Of a DNA stretch of 7,517 nt, positions 1-5,332 are shown one piece after another. The stretch's first letter is position 1. Each line of letters starts with the position of its first letter. The translations under genes were made by a program, and so were the position numbers. The notes under the pieces were generated by a model. The model had not been told where the DNA came from and did no database searches. It saw only the letters and a program-made list of their open reading frames with translations. The DNA is from Clostridia bacterium (GTDB lineage Bacteria > Bacillota > Clostridia > CAKSNL01 > HGM11501), in contig JAFPCL010000190.1 in NCBI GenBank assembly GCA_017390225.1, positions 1 through 7,517 of the forward strand, read 5' to 3'.

Positions 1-456
1 ATAGAAAACTACACCGCAACCTACTTTGCTAACGGGAACAAAAAGACGGTGCAAAAGGGAGCACAAACTACCGCCTACACCTACGACGGCATGGGACGGC
101 TTCTCACCGAAACCGAAGGCGATGCTGTTACTGCGTATTCTTACACACCCTTTGGCAATCGTGCCACCAAAACCGTCACTGCAGATGGCGTAACAACGCA
201 GACAATCACCTATGCCTATGACAAAAATAACCGCCTGACAAAAGAGCAAAGCGCCCAAGACGGGCAAACGGTTGTGACGGGCTATACCTATGACCCTAAC
301 GGCAATATGCTGTTGAAGAATGCTATTGCCCTAAGCAGTGAGGGAACGGGTGCAGTATGGATGATTTTCATCAACGAAACGAACAAACCGAGACACACAC
401 AATTCTGTTTCGGTTTGTTTTTTTACAAATTCTATTTTGATATCATGATATCATGA
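1..456 (+). CDS. RHS/YD-repeat protein, 3' fragment, probably decayed end
   Basis: The frame is open from base 1, so the 5' end lies outside the window; a GTG at 49 is internal, not a credible start. Residues carry tandem YD repeats of the RHS wall/polymorphic-toxin type: YTYDGMGRLL, AYSYTPFGNR, YAYDKNNRLTKE and GYTYDPNGNMLLK. RHS repeats build a beta-cage shell of large secreted or cell-wall-linked proteins that carry variable C-terminal toxins. Here the repeats stop at about base 325. What follows (to the TGA at 454-456) is low-complexity, Phe-rich and translated straight through a terminator hairpin and part of a palindrome, so it is unlikely to be natural protein. There is no RHS core-end motif (such as a DPxGL-like boundary) and no toxin domain. 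I infer a gene truncated by deletion or recombination, with the stop reached by chance. A functional short tail cannot be excluded. Confidence 0.8.
   Translation: MENYTATYFANGNKKTVQKGAQTTAYTYDGMGRLLTETEGDAVTAYSYTPFGNRATKTVTADGVTTQTITYAYDKNNRLTKEQSAQDGQTVVTGYTYDPNGNMLLKNAIALSSEGTGAVWMIFINETNKPRHTQFCFGLFFYKFYFDIMIS
381..424 (+). terminator. Intrinsic terminator inside the tail of the RHS frame
   Basis: Left arm 381-395 pairs with right arm 406-420: the core AACAAACCGA / TCGGTTTGTT is perfect, extended inward by about five pairs including one G-U, with a loop of about 10 nt. A run of seven T (418-424) follows the stem. This is a classic Rho-independent terminator for transcription from the RHS side. 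It lies within the translated frame of the RHS fragment, which supports the view that the frame after about base 325 is not original coding sequence. Confidence 0.85.
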
Positions 457-464
457 TATCAAAA
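435..464. repeat. Perfect 30-bp palindrome made of GATATCAT units
   Basis: The 15 bases 435-449 are the exact reverse complement of 450-464, with no spacer. The palindrome has TTTT and AAAA at its ends and a core in which TGATATCA occurs three times, overlapping and self-complementary. No T run follows, so it does not look like a second terminator. It could be a dimeric repressor site, a recombination or insertion scar, or a cruciform-forming element. Its function is unknown. Confidence 0.75.
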
Positions 465-520
465 ATACTTGGAACGAGGAATGAAACACAACCATCAGTG
501 CTCAAAAACGACCGTTCGTG

Positions 521-551
521 CATAAGGAATTGACATGTGATGTGCCTTATG
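521..551. promoter_or_regulatory. Inverted repeat bracketing the -35 region, candidate operator
   Basis: CATAAGG (521-527) and CCTTATG (545-551) are exact inverted copies separated by 17 bp. The -35 hexamer lies between them and the right arm ends just before the -10 element. An inner pair ACAT/ATGT lies in the same span. Placement over the promoter suggests a repressor operator, but no candidate regulator is encoded nearby. Confidence 0.45.
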
Positions 552-558
552 TTAAAAT
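530..558 (+). promoter_or_regulatory. Sigma-A promoter of the three-gene small-protein operon
   Basis: TTGACA at 530-535 (perfect -35), 17-bp spacer, TAAAAT at 553-558 (one mismatch to TATAAT). Transcription would start near 565, leaving an untranslated leader of about 75 nt before the ATG at 642. It lies downstream of the RHS terminator, so the three small genes can be expressed independently of the RHS gene. Confidence 0.8.
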
Positions 559-641
559 ATACTATACCGGTTCCGGCGTGTGGCGACGTGGCGCACAGTA
601 ACGAAAACCGTTGGATGCGGATGAAAAAGGAGTGAAAGAAA

Positions 642-1088
642 ATGGCGATGGGTGAATGGACACCAATCCAAACGGAGGAAGATATTTGTGTTTTGATGCA
701 ATCCTTTGGCGGATTTCACGACAGCTGCATCAAAGAGCTGAAATACATCAGCGGTGCTTATGTCGGAGAAGATTTAGGGATGTTTCCCTTTAACGATCAA
801 AGAAGCGTAAGAATGATTTTTCAGCGACAAGATAAAAACCCTATGGCAATCGAAATGGAATTTTCAGGCGTGATTACGCTGTCGCTTTCTCCCAAAAATA
901 CGGCATATACAGCGGAAATTTTGGATGCATCCATGTTGATGCGAGATGGAAAAATTTATTGGTACGACAGCTTTTTCAAAGAAAAGCCGGATGTGTACCA
1001 CGGAACATGGATAGAAGCGGAAGGTGTTCGCTGGCGGTGCGCCGATGACTGCATGGGAAATAAAGAAATTTATGTGATGAACATATAA
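642..1088 (+). CDS. Small hypothetical protein, possible immunity protein of an RHS locus
   Basis: This gene encodes 148 residues and begins at the ATG with AAGGAG at 627-632, 9 nt upstream; a second in-frame ATG two codons later is an alternative. The product has no signal peptide or membrane segment and is rich in aromatic residues and beta-prone stretches. Visible features are a GGFHDSCIKEL segment at about residues 23-33, an RSVRMIFQRQ strand at about 54-63, an AIEMEFSGVITLSLSP strand pair at about 69-84, and a C-terminal WIEAEGVRWR segment. This alpha+beta make-up with an FHD motif resembles small immunity-type proteins found beside RHS/WapA toxins, but I cannot name a Pfam family with confidence. 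It is the first gene of a three-gene operon 14 nt ahead of the next start, just after an RHS remnant. The immunity role is inferred from context only. Confidence 0.78.
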   Translation: MAMGEWTPIQTEEDICVLMQSFGGFHDSCIKELKYISGAYVGEDLGMFPFNDQRSVRMIFQRQDKNPMAIEMEFSGVITLSLSPKNTAYTAEILDASMLMRDGKIYWYDSFFKEKPDVYHGTWIEAEGVRWRCADDCMGNKEIYVMNI

Positions 1089-1102
1089 AACAGGTGATGG
1101 CA

Positions 1103-1438
1103 ATGGATTGGAAAAGCTTAAAATATGAAAAGAAAATCGTGATCAGCAAATTGGTCGCGGAATATAATTTGTTTTCAACGGAAGTGTTTCCCTACACCCA
1201 TTGCAAGGCAAGAGTCTGGCAAGAAGCGGACGGAAGCTATTTGGCACTATCAAACATTGAGATCTGTGATCGAAAGAACAATACGACGGACGGCACATCG
1301 GGATACGGAAACACCGAAGCTGAAGCACTGGACAAGCTGATTCGAAATCTGTTGGAACTGATCACCGACTACGAAGAAAAATGGGGAAGAGCGCTCACCG
1401 ATGCGGACTACGACTATGTGGAAGCGGAGGATTTTTAA
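1103..1438 (+). CDS. Small hypothetical protein, second gene of the operon
   Basis: I choose the ATG at 1103 (111 residues) because AGGTG at 1092-1096 is correctly spaced for it; the GTG at 1094 and ATG at 1097 overlap that ribosome binding site. The product is soluble and mixed alpha/beta: an N-terminal helix (SLKYEKKIVISKLVAEYN), strands KARVWQEADGSYLALSN and IEICDRKNN, then a Gly/Thr loop, a long helix (EAEALDKLIRNLLELITDYEEKW) and an acidic tail (DADYDYVEAEDF). No catalytic motif or membrane segment is seen. I do not recognise the family. The gene is flanked by two others with 14-nt gaps on both sides, so it is co-transcribed. A role as an immunity protein is possible but unproven. Confidence 0.75.
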   Translation: MDWKSLKYEKKIVISKLVAEYNLFSTEVFPYTHCKARVWQEADGSYLALSNIEICDRKNNTTDGTSGYGNTEAEALDKLIRNLLELITDYEEKWGRALTDADYDYVEAEDF

Positions 1439-1452
1439 AGGAGAAGAAGGCT

Positions 1453-1851
1453 ATGGAGAAATGCCGTGAACTTATTTTAAATTGTGATTTGAATCAAGTC
1501 GGTTTATTGGTAGACAGACTCGATGACGCTTTGGCGGAAATTCATAGGCTTGCACAGGAAGAGGATATACGCTCCTATGTGTTTCTTGTGGCAATCATAG
1601 AATACTGCAAAATACACCGCAAAGAAGCCGTGCCGGAATTATTGCATATGGCGGCATTTATTACTTTGATTTTTTTCAACTATATGGAAGGGATGATCCC
1701 TTTGAGTTATCAACATCAAAAAGAAGCCATTCTTCTTGCACCGGAAAACGAAGAATACAAAAAGGTTTTTATGAACATGTATATAGAGCATCCCGATGTT
1801 GACCATGATAAAGAATTTGAAAAGTGGGTTATGCAGCAAATAGGTGATTAA
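1453..1851 (+). CDS. Small mostly helical hypothetical protein, third gene of the operon
   Basis: I choose the ATG at 1453 (132 residues): AAAGGAG at 1437-1443 sits 9 nt upstream and overlaps the stop codon of the preceding gene. The longer frame from 1381 would overlap that gene by 58 nt and lacks a ribosome binding site. Predicted structure is almost all helix: NQVGLLVDRLDDALAEIHRLA, SYVFLVAIIEYCKIH, a hydrophobic stretch LLHMAAFITLIFFNYMEGM at about residues 62-80, then YQHQKEAILLAPENEEYKKVF, which has the look of a TPR-like helix pair (A..LaPeneeY). The hydrophobic stretch could be a buried helix or a single membrane helix. The family is not recognised. Its position as the last gene of the small-protein operon suggests immunity or an accessory function, by inference only. 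Confidence 0.75.
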   Translation: MEKCRELILNCDLNQVGLLVDRLDDALAEIHRLAQEEDIRSYVFLVAIIEYCKIHRKEAVPELLHMAAFITLIFFNYMEGMIPLSYQHQKEAILLAPENEEYKKVFMNMYIEHPDVDHDKEFEKWVMQQIGD

Positions 1852-1876
1852 AGGGAGTGTCACGGAACAGAGTGGG

Positions 1877-1925
1877 GACGTCAGACTGTGTAAAAACTCA
1901 TTGTAAATTGGAACAGTCTGACGTC
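1877..1925. repeat. 13-bp perfect inverted repeat, possible mobile-element remnant
   Basis: GACGTCAGACTGT (1877-1889) is exactly inverted as ACAGTCTGACGTC (1913-1925) with a 23-bp AT-rich spacer containing GTAAAAACTCATTG. It lies between the small-protein operon and the rex region. No T run follows, so it is a poor intrinsic terminator. The outer ends look like terminal inverted repeats of an insertion sequence or a MITE whose centre has been lost, but no transposase is present and no target duplication is evident. An RNA hairpin that stabilises the operon's 3' end is an alternative. Confidence 0.6.
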
Positions 1926-2035
1926 GGAAACTGCACAGAGCTTCCGATTGCCCAAGGGAGAACAGGAGCAGTTGTTCTTCTTCAAAACATCGATGCTTTC
2001 TCCGGTAGACTTGCCTGTGAAAATTAAATAATTAA

Positions 2036-2135
2036 AAAAATCGACATAAACCTCTTTACATTTTCGGTTGTATCATATATAATATAACCATATATGCACG
2101 ATGGAAAAAGTAAATCGGTGTTTATGTCGATTTTT
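2036..2135. repeat. 16-bp inverted repeat enclosing a promoter
   Basis: AAAAATCGACATAAAC (2036-2051) is exactly inverted as GTTTATGTCGATTTTT (2120-2135), 68 bp apart. The left arm ends 3 bp before the -35 of the enclosed promoter and the right arm lies downstream of its start point. Only the right arm would be in that promoter's transcript, so an RNA hairpin between the arms is not expected from it. The arrangement fits paired protein sites that could loop the DNA. The arm core TTTATGTCGA is a near relative of the TTTATCGA units just downstream. Confidence 0.65.
2055..2083 (+). promoter_or_regulatory. Near-consensus sigma-A promoter, distal rex promoter
   Basis: TTTACA at 2055-2060, 17-bp spacer, perfect TATAAT at 2078-2083. 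Predicted start near 2090, giving an untranslated leader of about 170 nt to the rex ATG that would include the right inverted-repeat arm and the whole TTTATCGA array. rex is the first gene downstream. Confidence 0.75.
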
Positions 2136-2137
2136 CA

Positions 2138-2187
2138 TAAATCGATACGGCTTTATCGAATGAAATTTATCGAAAAATTTTTATCGA
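2138..2187. promoter_or_regulatory. Four direct octamer repeats at an exact 14-bp period
   Basis: TAAATCGA (2138-2145), TTTATCGA (2152-2159), TTTATCGA (2166-2173) and TTTATCGA (2180-2187) recur every 14 bp. Overlapping dyads exist: TCGATA-N6-TATCGA at 2142-2159 and TCGATTT-N5-AAATCGA at 2127-2145. Looser relatives are TAAATCGG at 2111 and the TTTATGTCGA arm at 2121. The array ends 15 bp before the -35 of the proximal rex promoter. Such phased repeats look like a multi-site operator for a DNA-binding protein; the protein is unknown, with Rex itself a candidate. Confidence 0.65.
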
Positions 2188-2202
2188 TATTTGACAAACC
2201 TA

Positions 2203-2231
2203 TTGCTTTTTTCTTTTTTGTGTTGTATAAT
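2203..2231 (+). promoter_or_regulatory. Proximal rex promoter
   Basis: A perfect TATAAT at 2226-2231 has TTGCTT at 2203-2208 at 17-bp spacing as its -35 element. The start would fall near 2238, 25 nt before the rex ATG, with the ribosome binding site AAAGGAG at 2250-2256. A better -35-like TTGACA at 2191 is 29 bp away and cannot pair with this -10. Confidence 0.65.
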
Positions 2232-2262
2232 GACTGTTGGAGATTTGCGAAAGGAGAAAAGG

Positions 2263-2886
2263 ATGAACGAAAAGAATACGATTTCCGTTGCTACGATGAA
2301 AAGGCTGCCTCTGTACCTTTCCTATCTGCAAAGCCTTTCGCCGGATGCTCCTGTTAATATTTCCGCCACAAGTATTGCCGCGGCACTCAAGCTCAATGAG
2401 GTACAGGTGAGAAAAGATTTGGCGCTGGTCAGCTCCGGCGGTCGCCCGAAAATCGGATACAAGACCGTGGAGCTTATTGCAGATCTGGAAAGCTGTATCG
2501 GCAGTGAAGTGCTACACGAAGCCGTTTTGGTCGGCACGGGCAACTTGGGAAAAGCACTTTTAAATTACAACGATTTCGGCCGCTATGGCGTGCATATTGC
2601 CATCGCCTTTGATCAGAATCCCGAGAACATCGGAAACTGTGTCAACGGCAAAGAGATTCTGCCTTGTGAGCAAATGCCGCAGGTTTGCGCACAACGCGGC
2701 ATTCGTTTGGGGATTATTTCCGTGCCGCAGGGTGCGGCGCAAGCCGTGTGCGACGAAATGGTGAAAAGCGGCATCACCGCTATTTGGAATTTTGCCCATG
2801 TCAAATTGATTGTGCCCCCCGGGGTCGTGGTGCTGGATGAGCATATCGGCACATCGCTTCCGTGGCTTGTGGGGCATCTGTCCTAA
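2263..2886 (+). CDS. rex: Redox-sensing transcriptional repressor Rex
   Basis: The gene encodes 207 residues, the usual Rex length. The start is the ATG 6 nt after AAAGGAG; the upstream TTG frame (2191) would run through the promoter. Rex is a cytoplasmic homodimer that binds operators when NAD+ is high and lets go when NADH rises, controlling fermentative and hydrogenase genes. Residues 1-75 form a winged helix (TMKRLPLYLSYL, then ISATSIAAALKLNEVQVRKDL); residues 85-190 are a Rossmann domain with the NADH loop VGTGNLGKAL (G91, G93, G96) and the acceptor Asp in AFDQNPENIG; the C-terminal helix (HIGTSLPWLVGHL) is the domain-swapped segment. After VRKDL it reads ALVSSGGRPKIGY where common Rex proteins have a YFGxFGxxGxGY-type wing, so DNA specificity may differ. 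It lies just ahead of hydCBA, 94 bp upstream, and probably regulates it and itself. Confidence 0.93.
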   Translation: MNEKNTISVATMKRLPLYLSYLQSLSPDAPVNISATSIAAALKLNEVQVRKDLALVSSGGRPKIGYKTVELIADLESCIGSEVLHEAVLVGTGNLGKALLNYNDFGRYGVHIAIAFDQNPENIGNCVNGKEILPCEQMPQVCAQRGIRLGIISVPQGAAQAVCDEMVKSGITAIWNFAHVKLIVPPGVVVLDEHIGTSLPWLVGHLS

Positions 2887-2896
2887 TTGAAAACAA

Positions 2897-2927
2897 CAGC
2901 TTTTGCATAATGAAAAGCTGAAGTTTT
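2897..2927 (+). terminator. Weak hairpin between rex and hydC
   Basis: CAGCTTTT (2897-2904) pairs with AAAAGCTG (2913-2920) around an 8-nt loop; the bases after it are AAGTTTTATAAA rather than a clean T run. It could act as a partial terminator or attenuator setting the rex to hyd ratio. Between it and hydC I see only a possible TATTTT -10 near 2952 without a good -35, so whether hydC has its own promoter is unclear. Confidence 0.45.
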
Positions 2928-2980
2928 ATAAATCTTACCCCCCGTCAAAGGTATTTTATATGAAGAAAGGATGAACAACA

Positions 2981-3466
2981 ATGAACAACGGGTTTGATTA
3001 TTCCCTGGTTGACCGAATTTTGGATCAATACGAAAACGATCCGAAATTCATCATTGCAATCCTGCAGGAAATCCACGAGCATTATCACTATCTGCCCCGT
3101 GAAGTATTCCCGCACGTTGCAAAGAAGCTGGGCGTGAGTGAAGCGAAAGCTTTCAGCGTTGCCACCTTCTATGAAAACTTCTCCTTGGAGCCCAAGGGCA
3201 AGTATGTTATCAAGGTTTGCGACGGCACTGCATGTCACGTTCGTAAGTCTATTCCGATTCTGGAAAGACTGCGCAAGGATTTAGGTCTTTCCGAAGGTCA
3301 AAAGACCACCGACGACCTGCTTTTCACCGTTGAAACCGTTTCCTGTCTCGGCGCTTGCGGCCTCGCACCTGTTCTGATGGTTAACGAAACCGTTCATGCT
3401 GCCATGACCCCCGATAAGGCAACCGAGCTGATTAAGCAGTTAAAGGAGGAAGCAAAAAATGATTAA
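2981..3466 (+). CDS. hydC: NADH-dependent [FeFe]-hydrogenase subunit HydC (NuoE/HndA-like)
   Basis: This 161-residue protein has the thioredoxin-like [2Fe-2S] fold of NuoE. An N-terminal helical part (IIAILQEIHEHYHYLP, then VAKKLGVSEAKAFSVATFYENF at about 46-67) precedes the cluster domain, with ligands C80 and C85 (CDGTAC) and C122 and C126 (SCLGACGLAP). It works in the cytoplasm as the small electron-transfer subunit of a HydABC complex, next to HydB. The start has AAAGGA at 2966-2971, 9 nt upstream. Its stop overlaps the hydB start by 8 nt, so the two are translationally coupled. The length matches full-size NuoE/HndA subunits. The same family also occurs in complex I and in formate dehydrogenases; the hydB and hydA neighbours decide the assignment. 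Confidence 0.93.
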   Translation: MNNGFDYSLVDRILDQYENDPKFIIAILQEIHEHYHYLPREVFPHVAKKLGVSEAKAFSVATFYENFSLEPKGKYVIKVCDGTACHVRKSIPILERLRKDLGLSEGQKTTDDLLFTVETVSCLGACGLAPVLMVNETVHAAMTPDKATELIKQLKEEAKND

Positions 3467-5330
3467 GAGTAGAGAAGAACTGATCGCTCTTAGAGAGTCT
3501 ATGGCGGCTTCCCTCGCAAAGCAGACCAAGAGAATCCTGGTTTGCGCCGGTACCGGTTGTATCGCCGGTGGCTCCCTGAAGATTTACGACAGACTGGTTG
3601 AACTGATGGCAGAAAAGAATCTGCCCTACAGTGTGGAACTGATGGAAGATCCCCATGATGAATCCATCGGCATGAAGAAGAGCGGTTGCCACGGCTTCTG
3701 CGAAATGGGACCTCTCCTTCGTATCGAGCCCCAAGGCTGGCTGTACACCAAGGTTCAGATGGAAGACTGCGAAGAAATCCTCGATAAGACTTTGGTAAAC
3801 GGCGAACTCGTTGAACGTCTGGCATACACCAGAAACGGTCAGGTTTACGCTTGCCAGGATGAAATTCCTTTCTATAAAAAGCAAACGCGTGTTGTTTTAG
3901 AGCACTGCGGCCATATTGATGCAGACTCTATCTTGGAGTACATCGCTATCGGCGGCTACACCGCTCTGGAAAAAGCACTCTTTGAAATGGATGGCGACGA
4001 AATTGTCAAGACCATCAAAGATTCCGGTCTTCGCGGCCGTGGTGGTGCAGGCTTCCCCGCAGGTATCAAGTGGGAAACCGTTAGAAAGACCGAATCTGAC
4101 AAGAAATATATCCTTTGCAACGGTGACGAAGGTGACCCGGGTGCATTCATGGACAGAAGTATCATGGAAGGCGACCCCCACAGCGTTATCGAAGGTATGA
4201 TGATCGCCGGTGTTGCCACAGGCGCACAAGACGGTTATATCTATGTCCGTGCCGAATATCCCATGGCTGTTGCACGTCTTAAGAACGCTATTGCACAGGC
4301 AGAGGAAATGGGCATTTTGGGTGACAACATTTTAGGCACTGCCTTCTCCTTCCATCTGCACATCAACCGCGGCGCAGGCGCATTCGTCTGCGGTGAAGAA
4401 ACCGCTCTGATTGCATCCATCGAAGGCGATCGCGGCTTCCCCAGAGTTCGTCCCCCGCTCACGGTTATCAAGGGTCTGTTCGGCAAACCCACCGTTCCCA
4501 ACAACGTAGAAACCTATGCCAATGTTGCTTCTATTATCAACCGCGGCGCAGAATGGTTTGCAGGCATCGGAAGCCGCGGCAATGCCGGTACCAAGGCATT
4601 TGCTCTGACCGGTAATATTTCCAACACCGGCTTGATCGAAGTTCCCATGGGAACCACCCTTCGCGAAATCATTTATGATATCGGTGGCGGCTGCCGTGGC
4701 GGCGCAGAATTCAAGGCTGTTCAGATTGGTGGTCCCTCCGGCGGTTGCTTGACCACAGAGCATTTGGACATGCCTCTGGACTACGACTCCTTAAAGGCAG
4801 TTGGCGCCATCATCGGTTCCGGTGGTCTGGTCGTTATGGACGAACACACCTGCATGGTTGAAGTTGCTCGCTTCTTCATGAACTTCACCCAGAACGAATC
4901 CTGCGGTAAGTGCGTACCCTGCCGCGAAGGTACCAAGCGTATGCTTGAAATCTTGGAACGCATCGTTGCCGGTCAAGGCAAGATGGAAGACCTCGACACT
5001 TTGGAAGAGCTGGCTGAAATGATTATGGCAACCGCACTTTGCGGTCTGGGCAAAACGGCTCCGAATCCCGTTGTCAGCACGCTGAAGCAGTTCAGAGATG
5101 AATACGTTGCCCACATCAACGGCACTTGCCCCACCGGCAACTGCAAGAAGCTTGTGAAGATCACCATCGATCCCGAGCTGTGCAAAGGTTGCTCCAAGTG
5201 CTCCAGAACCTGCCCGGTCGGTGCAATCTCCGGCGAAATCAAGAAGCCGTTTGTTATCGATCAGTCGAAGTGTATCAAGTGCGGTGCATGTCTTGAATCT
5301 TGCCCGTTCAAAGCAATCAAGGAGGGTTGA
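3459..5330 (+). CDS. hydB: NADH-dependent [FeFe]-hydrogenase subunit HydB (NuoF/HndC-like)
   Basis: This 623-residue flavoprotein carries the FMN and NAD(H) site of the complex and is where electrons from NADH enter and, in bifurcating enzymes, are split or merged. Domains in order: an N-terminal thioredoxin-like [2Fe-2S] domain (C29, C34, C77, C81); the NuoF core with GLRGRGGAGFPAGIKWE at about 190-206, CNGDEGDPGAFMDR at 220-233 and GAGAFVCGEETAL at 305-317; the NuoF [4Fe-4S] site ESCGKCVPCREG (C482, C485, C488) plus C528; and a C-terminal 2[4Fe-4S] ferredoxin domain (C575, C578, C581, C585 and C605, C608, C611, C615). The extra ends distinguish hydrogenase HydB from complex I NuoF. The ribosome binding site AAAGGAGG is at 3442-3449. 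All ligands are present, so it should be functional. The name HndC is the NADP-enzyme equivalent; NAD versus NADP preference cannot be read here. Confidence 0.95.
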   Translation: MIKSREELIALRESMAASLAKQTKRILVCAGTGCIAGGSLKIYDRLVELMAEKNLPYSVELMEDPHDESIGMKKSGCHGFCEMGPLLRIEPQGWLYTKVQMEDCEEILDKTLVNGELVERLAYTRNGQVYACQDEIPFYKKQTRVVLEHCGHIDADSILEYIAIGGYTALEKALFEMDGDEIVKTIKDSGLRGRGGAGFPAGIKWETVRKTESDKKYILCNGDEGDPGAFMDRSIMEGDPHSVIEGMMIAGVATGAQDGYIYVRAEYPMAVARLKNAIAQAEEMGILGDNILGTAFSFHLHINRGAGAFVCGEETALIASIEGDRGFPRVRPPLTVIKGLFGKPTVPNNVETYANVASIINRGAEWFAGIGSRGNAGTKAFALTGNISNTGLIEVPMGTTLREIIYDIGGGCRGGAEFKAVQIGGPSGGCLTTEHLDMPLDYDSLKAVGAIIGSGGLVVMDEHTCMVEVARFFMNFTQNESCGKCVPCREGTKRMLEILERIVAGQGKMEDLDTLEELAEMIMATALCGLGKTAPNPVVSTLKQFRDEYVAHINGTCPTGNCKKLVKITIDPELCKGCSKCSRTCPVGAISGEIKKPFVIDQSKCIKCGACLESCPFKAIKEG

Positions 5331-5332
5331 AC

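Larger units (their letters stand above)
1852..2262. other. 411-bp non-coding regulatory interval before rex
   Basis: No convincing gene lies here. The first part holds a 13-bp inverted repeat (1877-1925); 1926-2035 has no clear structure apart from a short chance frame. From about 2030 the sequence becomes very AT-rich and holds a promoter inside a 16-bp inverted repeat, a periodic TTTATCGA array and a second promoter. The change in composition near 2030 suggests a junction between accessory DNA to the left and the native rex-hyd upstream region to the right. Confidence 0.6.

Noticed and set aside
481..525. A 14-codon frame before the small-gene promoter, considered as a leader peptide.
   Set aside because: It lies upstream of the predicted transcription start and its GAGGA directly abuts the ATG, so there is no workable ribosome binding site.
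1857..2027. A 56-codon GTG-initiated frame just after the third small gene, with AAGGGAG at its start.
   Set aside because: The Shine-Dalgarno overlaps the start codon, the frame reads through the 13-bp inverted repeat, and the product shows no recognisable domain; it may be chance or a remnant.
2138..2187. Periodic repeats considered as a CRISPR array or plasmid-type replication iterons.
   Set aside because: The 14-bp period with 8-bp repeats is too short for CRISPR, and no replication initiator gene is present; an operator is more plausible.
2191..2231. TTGACA at 2191 paired with TATAAT at 2226 as one promoter.
   Set aside because: The spacer is 29 bp, far from 16-18; TTGCTT at 2203 gives the correct 17-bp spacing.
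2887..2980. A classical Rex box in front of hydC.
   Set aside because: No TTGTTAA-N4-TTAACAA or TTGTGAA-N4-TTCACAA-like palindrome is present in this interval.
5300..5332. An upstream TTG start for hydA that would add 11 residues.
   Set aside because: It lies inside hydB, has no Shine-Dalgarno, and the ATG at 5333 has AAGGAGG at ideal distance and begins exactly at the [2Fe-2S] domain.
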